NCBI GenBank assembly: GCA_004151065.3
Contig: NWUY0300000897.1
Location: 1-15,547 of the forward strand
Source: Larix sibirica
Taxonomy: Eukaryota > Streptophyta > Pinopsida > Pinales > Pinaceae
Direction of reading: 5' to 3'
Length of the DNA: 15,547 nt
Made by a program: the position numbers and the translations under genes. This document shows positions 1 through 7,681 of this stretch, one piece after another. Numbering within the stretch: the stretch's first letter is position 1; each line of letters begins with the position of its first letter. Below the pieces are notes generated by a model. The model saw only the letters and a program-made list of their open reading frames with translations, was not told the DNA's origin and ran no database searches.

Positions 1-1480
1 CTTAAAAATAGATTATTATTATTATTATAAATGACCTCACATGAAAGTATGATAAGTATAAAATATCACTAAAAATGGGAGTGGATGAGTAAATTAAGTA
101 TATTTATATATTCTTGACTCCTTATGTGCGGATTCATTGACAACTTTTTTATAATGGGTTAACATCAATGAAAAATATGTCTCTTCAAGATTAATCTTAT
201 CAATCATACAATATATTTATGTTTATATGGAGGGAAATGAAATAAAAAGCCAAACAATGATTCCAACGCCCAAACAAACATGGACTAAACAGCCAAAAAG
301 CGAGTCCAACACAAACCCAGATGGCAAGCTATCCAAACCATAAGACAAAAGTCGCCCAAATAGAAGACAAGAACATCATGTAGCCAAATTATAGAATAAG
401 AGAAATTGATAAGATGACATGGAGAAAGATGGAAGAAATAGTGTAATGTTATGTCACATTTAATAGCATGTGCTCTATGTTAGCTTTTGTCTCTCTCAAA
501 AGGTGGGATGTTGTGTTGCATTTAATGGCATGTGACATTCATTGATTTAAGGATTATGATGATTTCAACTATTCACAATTCAAACGACCTCTTTACCATA
601 TACATTGATTTCCACTATTCAAATGATCCAAATTTAAACAACCCTTTTGCTAGGTAAAAAATGAATATATCACTTAGAAATATTTACTATTATCTCACTT
701 TTATCTACCTGAAAATCCCCTTCAATAATCACATACACATATTTAGTAATGTCTTTTACAACTATATTAAAATATCCTCTCTTCATTTTATATAACATAT
801 AAATCCTAAAATAACATAATCTTCATATTAATGGAAAGCCAAGAAGCCATACTGAAATGGTATTATAAAATCTCATATACCATCGTTCAATAATTAACTC
901 ATAGTATGTTATATCATAACCTTTGAAACCCCTTCGATGAATCTATGCAAGTTTGTCGATATTCTTATGTTCATATTTCATCATTACAAGGGACACTTAT
1001 AAAATACTCACTATTCCCCTTTCACACAATTTTTTTAATATATAACATTTCAAAATGTTTGAACAAATCTAAACAAAGTGTGTACATATTCTTATGGCAA
1101 TTTTCTAGCTTCCATAAGTAACTTTTCACATATTCTATACCCCTTTTCACATGATGTCTCAAAAATACTGGTATCCTTTCACATGTTTGTTTAAAAAATT
1201 ATATTCTATTAAAATAGTCTATTCTTAATTTTCATCAACTTATGCACAGTGCTACTTTCACATGTTTTGTGAAATTTTCTTGATAAAATAATTTAATACT
1301 CTCGTATCTTCATTCACGGTTAACACAGTTCCTTTTTCACATGCTTTCTTAAAAACTTTATTATAGAAAATATTTTTGGAAGAAGTACCACTGATGCCAA
1401 AGGCACGTATCTTTGAGTGGAAGACTGACTTCCCCGAGAAATAAAAACTGTCACGGCCGCTGAGTAGGTACTCTGTTTTC
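1..1480. other. AT-rich intergenic sequence, no gene seen
   Basis: No coding region of convincing length or composition is visible on either strand. The stretch is strongly AT-rich. From about 1015 to 1345 a short motif of the form CTTTTCACA(TG) recurs, with CACATG at 1148-1153, 1180-1185, 1259-1264 and 1338-1343. Most copies are followed by T- and A-rich runs. This looks like a worn low-copy repeat, not a regulatory array. A minus-strand frame spans 1258-1614, but its composition changes abruptly where it crosses into the CpG-rich block after 1550, so it was not accepted as a gene. Confidence 0.6.
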
Positions 1481-1537
1481 ACAGCCCAACAGATTTTTTT
1501 ATGTATAATATATTGTTGTTGAACGTCGTGAATGTGA

Positions 1538-1735
1538 TATATATTATATTTTTTGAAGGGCGAGCGACGGGACGGTTCAGGGGACGGTGGCCGTCCGTCG
1601 CCATACAATCGCACGACCGACAGTGCAAGCGCAAGATGCAGGCTCGTGACATGACTCCTGTGTCGGCAAGCCCCGTTAAACCCTAGGTTCTAAGCCCTAG
1701 TTTACAGAGAAAGAGAGGATGGCGACAGTGACGGC
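1538..1735 (+). promoter_or_regulatory. CpG-rich promoter-like block with telo-box
   Basis: A TATA-like stretch at 1538-1554 is followed by a dense CpG cluster at about 1560-1660. A telo-box AAACCCTAG lies at 1678-1686, and a near copy AAGCCCTAG at 1692-1700. Telo-boxes are known from plant promoters and 5' leaders of growth-related genes, usually close to the transcription start. An ATG at 1719-1721 sits in a good plant start context (GAGGATGGCG) but opens only 11 codons before TAG at 1752-1754. A fair splice donor, TAG|GTAACT, follows at 1835. The block may be a distal promoter and first exon of the MIR390 unit downstream, or the leftover 5' end of an unrelated gene. The motifs are directly visible. 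Promoter activity is inferred. Confidence 0.45.
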
Positions 1736-2628
1736 GATGGATCGAAACTCGTAGAGTCGTAGAGGGGTTTGAATTTGAAAAAGAAATATGATGGAGGGGG
1801 GGCTGTGTGTCGGTTTTCAGTTGTGACTGTATAGGTAACTAACTGGGATCTCGTCTTTTAATTCTTTCCAAGATAGCGTTGGCTGGCCTGTGGTTTATGC
1901 GAAGAATAATGCAGGTTTTGACATGAGGGAAAATACAGGTTGGCAGGTTGGGATAAGGGTGGCATAGAGGGAAACTCGGCAGGCAGAGTTATTTTGATTG
2001 TAGGTGCAGGGGTTACAGGGCATAGGTTTGGTTTGAGCTGACCATAATTTTTGGTGAGTATTTATAGCGAAAACGGCCGGACTCGCTGCATGCCCGGCAT
2101 ACGGCAGAGACAAAGGCAATCTGCGCACGAATGAAACAGTGTCTGTAGGAAGATTTGGCAAGGAGGGCCATGGTCTGCAGTCCTTTTCGACCAGTCACTT
2201 CCTTCACCGGATCTCAAGGCTTTTCCACGCGAAGAAGTAAAAGCTGCTTTTGTACCCCTCACGTATTCAATGAAATCTTCCTTAACCCGGCTGGGGGCTT
2301 TCAGGTGAATGGAATTGGATGATGACGGAGACCAGAGGGCTTAGGGTCGAGTCTCGTCGACCCCGTTTTTTATGATTGGACATACGGCTGCTTCCAGAGG
2401 TCTGAATGGAGGGATGGTGGAGACCACCACGGCCTGTCTTTTGACCGTTTTTGGGTTCTCGTGCATTCCGTCTTAGCGAGGGGTGGTTGGTTTTTCTAGT
2501 ACGCCCAGCTGCAATATCGTTGCGTGATCTCAATGGAGCGAACAGTAGTAACGTGGGGTCGACTGTTCACGGGAGGAATCTCTCCTCCTCTGACTCCGCC
2601 TGGCTACAGTATGGGAGCCCTTGAGGCT
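1736..2628. other. GC-richer non-coding upstream region of MIR390
   Basis: This stretch has clearly more G, C and CpG than the DNA on either side, yet its frames are short and show no recognised domain. Several overlapping minus-strand frames of 64-88 codons (within 1895-2262, and 2282-2533) look like chance frames favoured by composition. A short inverted repeat, GGGTCGA at 2344-2350 and TCGACCC at 2357-2363, sits in the middle. ACGTG-type cores occur near 2550. It is most simply an upstream regulatory region, or a 5' intron if transcription starts near 1570. Neither reading can be proved from sequence alone. Confidence 0.4.
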
Positions 2629-2636
2629 TATAAGTA
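2629..2636 (+). promoter_or_regulatory. TATA box, probable MIR390 core promoter
   Basis: TATAAGTA lies in a GC-richer setting. A start of transcription about 30 bases downstream would fall near 2660-2665. That is about 325 bases before the MIR390 hairpin and 25 bases before the first ATG (2688). Plant MIR genes are transcribed by RNA polymerase II and often have such a TATA box. Position and match are visible. Use as the actual promoter is inferred. Confidence 0.55.
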
Positions 2637-2687
2637 TTCGGTTGTGGAGGGTTCTTTATCGTTGAGGATCATCTTAGCTTAGCCTCC

Positions 2688-3020
2688 ATGGCGAACCAGC
2701 TGGGTTATGATGGATCGGAACATTGGTTTGCCCAGCATCGGTATGTGAATAGAAGGGTAGGTCCCTCGAATACATGTTCATTTTTGTTTTCTTTTGGGTT
2801 GGACGGTTTCCTTTATCTCGTTCTTCTGGGAAGAATGGACCTGCGATATCATGGGTTCGCATTTTTATATTGAGTTCTTGTTGCCTGTTTGATGCAGTTT
2901 ATGGCTCTGTTTTCATGTTTTCAATCACGGGTTCCTTATCAGATTAGTGAAAGAAATTGGCTCGGTTTGCAGCAGAGCTATTTTGCGGTATGGTGGAATT
3001 ACAAAGCTCAGGAGGGATAG
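2688..3020 (+). other. Short ORF in pri-miR390 leader, possible miPEP (speculative)
   Basis: The first ATG after the predicted transcription start is at 2688 (CCATGGCG, good context). Unspliced it gives 61 residues, stopping at 2873. If the intron 2757-2897 is removed, phase 0 is kept: 23 codons (MANQLGYDG... ending NRR) join a second part (FMALFSCF...) that stays open until TAG at 3018-3020, for 63 residues in total. That stop lies inside the mature miR390 sequence. Some plant pri-miRNAs encode short regulatory peptides (miPEPs) near their 5' end, so this is a candidate. No conserved domain was recognised, and short ORFs arise by chance. Confidence that it is translated is low. Confidence 0.2.
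2757..2897 (+). other. Candidate intron 1 of pri-miR390
   Basis: The donor is AGG|GTAGGT at 2757 and the acceptor is TTTGATGCAG ending at 2897. The 141 bases between them are distinctly richer in T than the flanking sequence, as plant introns usually are. Removing the intron keeps the reading frame that starts at 2688 open. Use of the intron is predicted only. Confidence 0.35.
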
Positions 3021-3024
3021 CGCC
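3004..3024 (+). ncRNA. miR390: Mature miR390 (guide strand)
   Basis: These 21 bases match the canonical land-plant miR390 as I know it: they start AAGCTCAGGA, continue with GGGATAG and end CGCC. The 5' base is A. In plants miR390 is the specific guide of AGO7 and binds TAS3 transcripts at two sites to start production of tasiARFs, which silence ARF2/3/4-type auxin response factors. This affects leaf polarity, phase change and lateral root growth in angiosperms and bud or gametophore development in moss. The guide sits on the 5' arm of the hairpin, the usual arm for this family. Confidence 0.97.
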
Positions 3025-3053
3025 CACTGCAAGACACGCCGTCTCTCAAGTGG

Positions 3054-3074
3054 CGCTATCCATCCTGGGCTTCA
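3054..3074 (+). ncRNA. miR390*: miR390* (star strand)
   Basis: The star was placed by pairing. Its 5' C pairs with guide base 19 (3022), and its last two bases overhang the guide's 5' end, so both 3' ends have 2-nt overhangs. It starts CGCTATCCATCC and ends GGCTTCA. Base 3062 (A) faces guide base 11 (G), a mismatch also typical of MIR390 in other plants. The G at 3068 faces U at 3008, a wobble pair. Confidence 0.92.
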
Positions 3075-3140
3075 TAATTTCTTTATACCTTTACCCATGT
3101 TTGATTTTCTTCAATTCTCTTCAAATCTAGCGTCCTCAAG

Positions 3141-3537
3141 GTAAGAGATACCGTCTTTCCTCTCCCTAATTCTGTTAACTTGTGAACATGGAGCAATCTT
3201 TAGGCAAATCTATGTTTTTATTGACGATAATGATAACTTTATATATACACAAAGACTACCACTAGTAGCACATATCTATCTGTATAGACTAGCACAATAT
3301 CCAGACAGACCTATATCAAACACGTTTCTGGAAGAGGCTTCACCAGTCAGAAAGGCTTCTGGCATCCTGGTAGGAAAGTCCAGTATGAATTTTGGAAGAG
3401 AAATTGAAGCTAAAATGAAAAGAAAATGTCCGGGGGAGGTTTCTCCAGAAATCGAAGAGAAAACAGATTGACATGTAATTAATCGGTTTTCATGCAATCA
3501 GTAGTCTATTTGTTTTGTTTTTTGTTTTTTTCTTAAG
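3141..3537 (+). other. Candidate intron downstream of the MIR390 hairpin
   Basis: The donor CTCAAG|GTAAGA at 3141 is close to the plant consensus. The acceptor TTCTTAAG ends at 3537 and follows an almost unbroken T/G tract from about 3508. It places the hairpin 51 bases upstream of a 5' splice site. In Arabidopsis such a downstream intron can raise miRNA output from some genes. A 73-codon minus-strand frame inside it (3276-3497) is taken as a chance frame. Confidence 0.5.
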
Positions 3538-3660
3538 CGGACCAAGTGAAGCACCAGAAATCTGTGCCGTTCCTTTATTCTGGACGACGATGACTGCAGC
3601 AGATAGATCTGTTGATGTATGATGTTTCAATAAATTTGTGATTATTTCATGCCAAACCCA
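3538..3660 (+). other. Predicted last exon of pri-miR390 with poly(A) signal
   Basis: The exon begins after the acceptor at 3537. It carries AATAAA at 3629-3634, preceded by a T/G-rich upstream element (TTGATGTATGATG at 3612-3624) and followed by a T-rich stretch. This order fits plant 3' ends. Cleavage would fall roughly 15-30 bases past the signal. The signal lies in the first copy of a 53-base tandem duplication, and the second copy has lost the AATAAA. Confidence 0.45.
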
Positions 3661-3720
3661 AGTGTTGATGTAGATATTTCATTAAAAATGTGATTATTTC
3701 ATGTCATGCCAAACCCAAGA
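3611..3720 (+). repeat. Tandem duplication at the MIR390 3' end
   Basis: Two copies, 3611-3663 and 3664-3720, share GTTGATGTA at the start, GTGATTATTTCATG in the middle and GCCAAACCCAAG at the end. The second copy has small indels, including an extra TCATG. The first contains AATAAA where the second reads ATTAAAA. Confidence 0.8.
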
Positions 3721-4290
3721 GTAAAGTAAGCGTGACAGCAAATCATGATTTGTTTCTTATATTTACCCATGAATAATCTGAACTTCTCGGTAAGAGCAGG
3801 TTGCTTGCTGCTTTCTTCATCAGAAAATGGACATTACAATACTACTTTGCACTTTCGGAATGTTTTAACAGGACTTACTCCTAGAATCAAACTGCGTAGC
3901 GTAGAAATCGATCGCATGGTCACATAAGGATAGATACTACCAGCTTGAATAGTCATAAGTTACGTTAAAACTGGAAACTGCCCTTTTGTAGTTATACAAT
4001 GATTCCAACTTTTCATGGTGAATTGGTAACGATGGTAAAACCCTAATCTAAGATTCAGTCTAGTTAATGAGCAGAGCTTTCTTACCGTCAATTTATTTAT
4101 GAACTCTGCTGATGTATTCTTCCCTCGGAAAAGCCAGGTACTCTACAGCCCTGGGTAGAGAAGATCCTATATGAGTCTGCGCTTAAAAAAACAGACGACC
4201 TTCTTTTTCAATTATCTGGACTTCAATTAAAAGACAGACATCTCTGACAAGAAAAGGTGCAATGGCATCCCAGGTTGAAAGAATTTTCAT
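3721..4290. other. Intergenic, nothing recognised
   Basis: The sequence is moderately AT-rich with only short frames, such as a 60-codon + strand frame at 3745-3927 that resembles no known family. No RNA gene, repeat boundary or promoter could be supported. Confidence 0.5.
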
Positions 4291-4690
4291 TTCCAGTGTG
4301 TTTTTGTTTCTGGGTGTTCAAGAAATCTAGGGCTGGGATGTATTGTCATAAACAGGCATGAGCACTGTATATGTGCAAAAGATTTTCTTTATGAATCGTT
4401 GCCAAATAACGTAACAATTAAACATAGTCCAAGTGATTTCTATGATCACGAATTCATCTCCTGTTCATTATTCATACCGTTGTAAAAGGATTCAAGTTTT
4501 CACTTGCAGTGTTTTAATGTCTCTTAAGTCTAGGGTCAAGATGGTTTGCAATAAACAGGCATGAGCACTTTTTAAGTATGCAAAAGAAATTCTTTATGAA
4601 TCGTTGCAAGTGACGTACCAGTTTAAAAGCATTTCAATTGATTTCTATGATCATGAATCTCTGCTGTTCTTAATCCATACCATTGCTTTT
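4291..4690 (+). repeat. Imperfect direct duplication, about 200 bp per copy
   Basis: The copies start near 4291 and 4503 and lie about 203 bases apart. Shared blocks include TCTAGGG, ATAAACAGGCATGAGCACT, TTCTTTATGAATCGTTGC, TGATTTCTATGATCA and a CATACC(A/G)TTG stretch. Between these the copies differ by substitutions and indels, so the event is older than the duplication at 5.8 kb. There is no sign of coding or of terminal inverted repeats. Confidence 0.75.
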
Positions 4691-5802
4691 CCAATGTTAC
4701 ATTATTCTATTCTAAATTTATCAATTCTATTATATCATAATCCAATTTGCCCATTCTATTATTCATACAAGTTCTAAAAGATCCCAATATTGTTAATTTT
4801 GCTAATGGTCTGATTATTAGGACAAGTAACCGTTTGACAATATGTATCAAGCACAGGCGTTTACAAGTATAGCGTTTGAAAATTTATTGAGATCGTTAAC
4901 AATGAAATGCAAGCTACCAACAACTGTATAAGAGATTAAACTTGGAAGTTCCAAGGTAGGAAACACAGAATCGGAATCTTGTGATGTAATGTAGGAGGCT
5001 TGAAATTCCATAGTAAAATTATTAGTGGTTGTTACTTGTTAGTTTTAGAGGATAAATGTAAAAGAAGAACCATCTATGCTTGCAAGCAAGAAGTTGAGGA
5101 TGAAATGCATCTGATGTCCAATGTTATGTACACATCAAATCACAATGTTTTGTACACATCAAGTAGGGCAGGCCAGAAAGCACTCAATAGAACTTGGGAA
5201 TTTGGATAGATTACATAACTTGTTGATTTTACTTTTTAACCTAAACAAGTTGTTATATTAAGGATGTTTGAGAACTTCAAAACATAAGAGATGGCAGTTT
5301 ATAGAAAACAAGTACAAACAGCCTTGAGGTAAATGACAGCTAAGCTGTAGATATTTATTGTACTATTCTTATTTTAATATTTTACTCCATCTGACAGATC
5401 CCATTCTATTCAGAACGAAGACCTGCAGAAGGCAGATAGATACTTGGATGGATAGCTAACACACAGAGTTGACAAGGGAGTCTGAAGACGAAATTATCTA
5501 TTGTTTCTTAATTTCTGGAGAGATTTAATATGTTTGAGATATGAATAAAAGTAGTTTGTTGAGTCCCTCTAAAAGCTACACCATAGAGTGGAGAGATCAA
5601 ATTGTGGTAAGAATGACTTGTATTTATGTGCAGTGAAGAGCTATATATGACGCTTGTACGCTTGTATCTCGTAAGTAAATCATGAATTTACAGTGTACAC
5701 TGCAACAGAAAGCATAGTTATGATTATACTCTCTGAAGTTGAGCTTACGAGCAAAGGAAACTAAAACTATCATATTGAAGATGGTTTAGAAGGATACTCA
5801 AC
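4691..5802. other. Intergenic, no supported gene
   Basis: A 69-codon + strand frame at 5000-5209 (MKFHSKIISG...) is the longest. It has no recognised domain, so it is left as non-coding. The segment 5392-5445 has weak similarity to the last MIR390 exon (a GACCTGCAGAAGGCAGATAGAT-like region against the CTGCAGCAGATAGATCT region near 3594). Nothing else stands out. Confidence 0.45.
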
Positions 5803-5990
5803 TCTACCAATAGTCTTCAATTATGTTTAAGCAATTATAGAAATCTCAAAGAAGAAACTAGTAAAAATAGTCTACCAATAGTCTTCAATTATGTTTAAGC
5901 AATTATAGAAATCTCAAAGAAGAAACTAGTAAAAATAGTCTTTAATTATGTTTAAACCATTATAGAAAGCTCAAAGCAGAAACTAGTAAA
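5803..5990 (+). repeat. Recent tandem repeat, 68-bp unit, 2.8 copies
   Basis: Copies 1 (5803-5870) and 2 (5871-5938) appear identical over 68 bases, starting TCTACCAATAGTC and ending ACTAGTAAAAATAG. A third, shorter and diverged copy from about 5937 lacks the TACCAATAGTC segment and carries several substitutions. Identity of the first two copies points to a very recent duplication. Confidence 0.9.
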
Positions 5991-6516
5991 GCATTTTGGA
6001 AGGGAATGACTCTTGAATTGCCAACAGACAACATAGGAATGACTCTCATAAGCTACAAATATTTTTATAACGTTTAAAAAATGTGCATCATCACCCTATA
6101 GCCTCCACCTTAACTTATTGGGATGTGTATGATCTTGACTTCACTCTTCAGCAATCAAAGATTCACCTATGGACCTGAATTACTTTAGTCTAACATCAAC
6201 TGGTTTTTTAGCTTGAAACAGCGCTTTTCTTTGTAATCTTCCATTGCTTTCATCATGATTCAAAACACATATCCTAACAGTCCTCAAAACAAGCCTGTGG
6301 GATTTATTTAATGTTTACTCATCAATGCTTCCATATATTTTCTAGCAAATGCACTTGCTATTTGCCATTCTAGACATGCTATGATCCTATCGAAACCTAA
6401 TATTTATATGGAAACATATTATTTATTTCCTTCGTCTCATTTATTCCATATAGGGACTCTAATTTTTTTTCATAAATTTTTTTTTAACAGTAAAAGTAAT
6501 TATCTACTCACTCATA
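5991..6516. other. Intergenic, nothing recognised
   Basis: AT-rich, with no credible ORF and no RNA or repeat structure that could be supported. Confidence 0.5.
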
Positions 6517-6743
6517 AGCCAGGCATCTTCATCTTCATCTTGTTGCATATTGCATATGCATATGAAATAGTTTTCATTTCTGCTTTTTATTTTATTATTA
6601 AATTACTTACATTTTGATATTTTTATTTTGAGCCAGGCATCTTCATCTTCATCTTGTTGCATATTGCATATGCATATGAAATAGTTTTAGTTTCTGTTTT
6701 TTATTTATTATTAAAGTACTTACATTTTGATATTTTTATTTTG
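6517..6743 (+). repeat. Tandem duplication, 114-bp unit, 2 copies
   Basis: Copies 6517-6630 and 6631-6743 both begin AGCCAGGCATCTTCATC and end TTTTTATTTTG. They differ at only about five or six positions, including a one-base deletion in the second. Each contains a short CATATTGCATATGCATATG dyad-rich segment. The 78-codon frame at 6381-6617 runs into the first copy and is probably chance. Confidence 0.9.
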
Positions 6744-6939
6744 ATATATGTTTGGGCTAAACATAAGTAACAGATATATGAAAACGACTTTTTGTTTAAC
6801 TTAGCGTCATGGATTATATTTTACCAAATTTGTTGGACTTGCATTCAAAATGGAGGAATCTATTTTGTCCAGCTCCTTACTCTTGGCCTTAATCACAGGC
6901 AGCTCATTTACATAAATCCACCAAACACAAATGTCTCAA

Positions 6940-7184
6940 GAATTTAAATTTCGAGAATTTACATAAATCCACTGTCTCTCAAGAATTTAAATATTAGTGA
7001 AGAGAATAAATCTATGTATCTCAAGCATTTAAACATAGAATTTACATAAATCCACTAATAACGAATTTAAATTTCGAGAATTTACATAAATCCACTCTCT
7101 CAAGAATTTAAATATTAGTGAAGAGAAATAAATCTATGTGTCTCAAGCATTTAAACATAGAATTTACTTAAATCCACTAATAAC
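6940..7184 (+). repeat. Tandem duplication, about 123-bp unit, 2 full copies
   Basis: Copy 1 (6940-7062) and copy 2 (7063-7184) both start GAATTTAAATTTCGAG and end CCACTAATAAC. They differ by two small indels and about two substitutions. Partial copies of the same vocabulary (TTTACATAAATCCAC, CTCAAGCATTTAAACAT) flank the array at 6902-6939 and 7185-7210, so the array has grown in several steps. Confidence 0.9.
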
Positions 7185-7197
7185 AAATGTCTCTCAA

Positions 7198-7443
7198 GCA
7201 TTTAAACATTCATTAAAAAACAAATGAACTTTACTCGCCAACCAAACCCTTTTGTTTTTAAGCTTGTGTTTAATTAATCTATCTTCAAACCATTTAGAAA
7301 ATCCCTTCCTTTTAGTGAAGAGTCAAGAATTTAAACATTAATTATGAGAACAAATCAACATTACTTGCTAACCAAACTCCTTTGTTTTTAATTTTGTGTT
7401 TAATTAAGCAATCCTCAACCCATTTAGAAAATCTCTTCCTTTG
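7198..7443 (+). repeat. Direct duplication with 130-base offset
   Basis: The block from about 7198 to 7314 recurs 130 bases later (about 7328-7443). Shared parts include CCAACCAAAC/CTAACCAAAC, TTTGTTTTTAA, TTGTGTTTAATTAA and CCATTTAGAAAATC followed by CTTCCTTT. Divergence is higher than in the 6.5 and 6.9 kb arrays. Confidence 0.75.
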
Positions 7444-7569
7444 TCCATTGATAGCCACATCTTTAATATTTTCTCTAATTGATATAGTAACTTTTCTATG
7501 ATCTCCTCCTCCTTTGCCCATTGATAGCCACATCCTTAATATTTTCTTTAATAGATATAGCAACTTTCC
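7441..7569 (+). repeat. Direct duplication with 73-base offset
   Basis: A block beginning TTGTCCATTGATAGCCACAT at 7441 recurs as TTGCCCATTGATAGCCACAT at 7514. Both run on through TTTAATATTTTCT and GATATAG.AACTTT. The copies differ at a handful of positions. Confidence 0.8.
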
Positions 7570-7570
7570 T

Positions 7571-7681
7571 TTCAAAACATATGAGAATTTACATGAATAT
7601 TAAGACCTATTTCTAACAACTTTCCTTAAAAAAAAAACTTTGCTTTCAAAATATATGAGAATTTACATGAATATTAAGAGG
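7571..7681 (+). repeat. Direct duplication with 74-base offset
   Basis: TTCAAAACATATGAGAATTT, continuing to ATTAAGA at about 7605, recurs from 7645 with a single change in the core (ATAT for ACAT). A preceding CAACTTTCCTT is also repeated, at 7561 and about 7617. A run of ten A lies between the copies near 7628-7637. Confidence 0.8.

Larger units (their letters stand above)
2987..3089 (+). ncRNA. MIR390: MIR390 precursor hairpin (pre-miR390)
   Basis: The two arms pair over about 40 positions, from GGTAT (2987-2991) with ATACC (3085-3089) up to the terminal loop. The miR390/miR390* duplex occupies the middle. It has one G-A mismatch (3014 against 3062, guide position 11), one G-U pair (3008-3068) and 2-nt 3' overhangs on both sides. 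Below it is a lower stem of about 17 nt with several G-U pairs and an internal loop next to the duplex (3002-3003 against 3073-3074). That length fits the distance at which DICER-LIKE1 makes its first cut in many plant precursors. Above the duplex, 29 nt separate guide and star, with a C bulge at 3025 and a small AGAC/GTCT stem at 3032-3035 and 3041-3044. The compensating G-U pairs and the intact duplex argue for a functional gene, not a decayed copy. Confidence 0.96.
2660..3660 (+). ncRNA. MIR390: MIR390 primary transcript (pri-miR390), proposed gene model
   Basis: The proposed model begins about 30 bases after the TATA box and ends just past an AATAAA signal. Visible splice signals support it. 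A donor AGG|GTAGGT at 2757 pairs with an acceptor GATGCAG ending at 2897, giving a 141-base T-rich intron. A strong donor AAG|GTAAGA at 3141 pairs with an acceptor TTCTTAAG ending at 3537, behind a long T-rich tract, giving a 397-base intron. The hairpin lies wholly within the exon ending at 3140. The last exon, from 3538, carries AATAAA at 3629-3634. The hairpin is certain. The exact ends and the use of either intron are predictions, and a start near 1570 with a longer 5' intron is an alternative. Confidence 0.65.

Noticed and set aside
1258-1614. 118-codon minus-strand ORF
   Set aside because: Composition changes halfway where it crosses from AT-rich to CpG-rich DNA, there is no recognised domain, and it overlaps the promoter-like block. 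It is probably a chance frame.
2344-2363. 7-bp inverted repeat GGGTCGA/TCGACCC followed by a T run, resembling a terminator
   Set aside because: Bacterial-type terminators are not relevant in plant nuclear DNA, and the stem is too short for a miRNA precursor.
2282-2533. 83-codon minus-strand ORF with many Arg, Lys, Ser and Pro
   Set aside because: GC-richer DNA lowers stop frequency. No domain, no good start context and no supporting gene structure.
2947-3144. 65-codon + strand ORF across the MIR390 hairpin, and a second open frame (2950-3130) with a hydrophobic end
   Set aside because: Both cover the hairpin, whose bases are constrained by RNA pairing. The hydrophobic tail is a by-product of T-rich sequence. 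The GTG start and lack of a known family argue against a protein.
5000-5209. 69-codon + strand ORF, considered as a Copia polyprotein piece
   Set aside because: No catalytic or zinc motif and no flanking retroelement parts.
6381-6617. 78-codon + strand ORF rich in Phe, Ile and Leu
   Set aside because: It runs from AT-rich sequence into a tandem duplication. The composition is what T-rich DNA produces.
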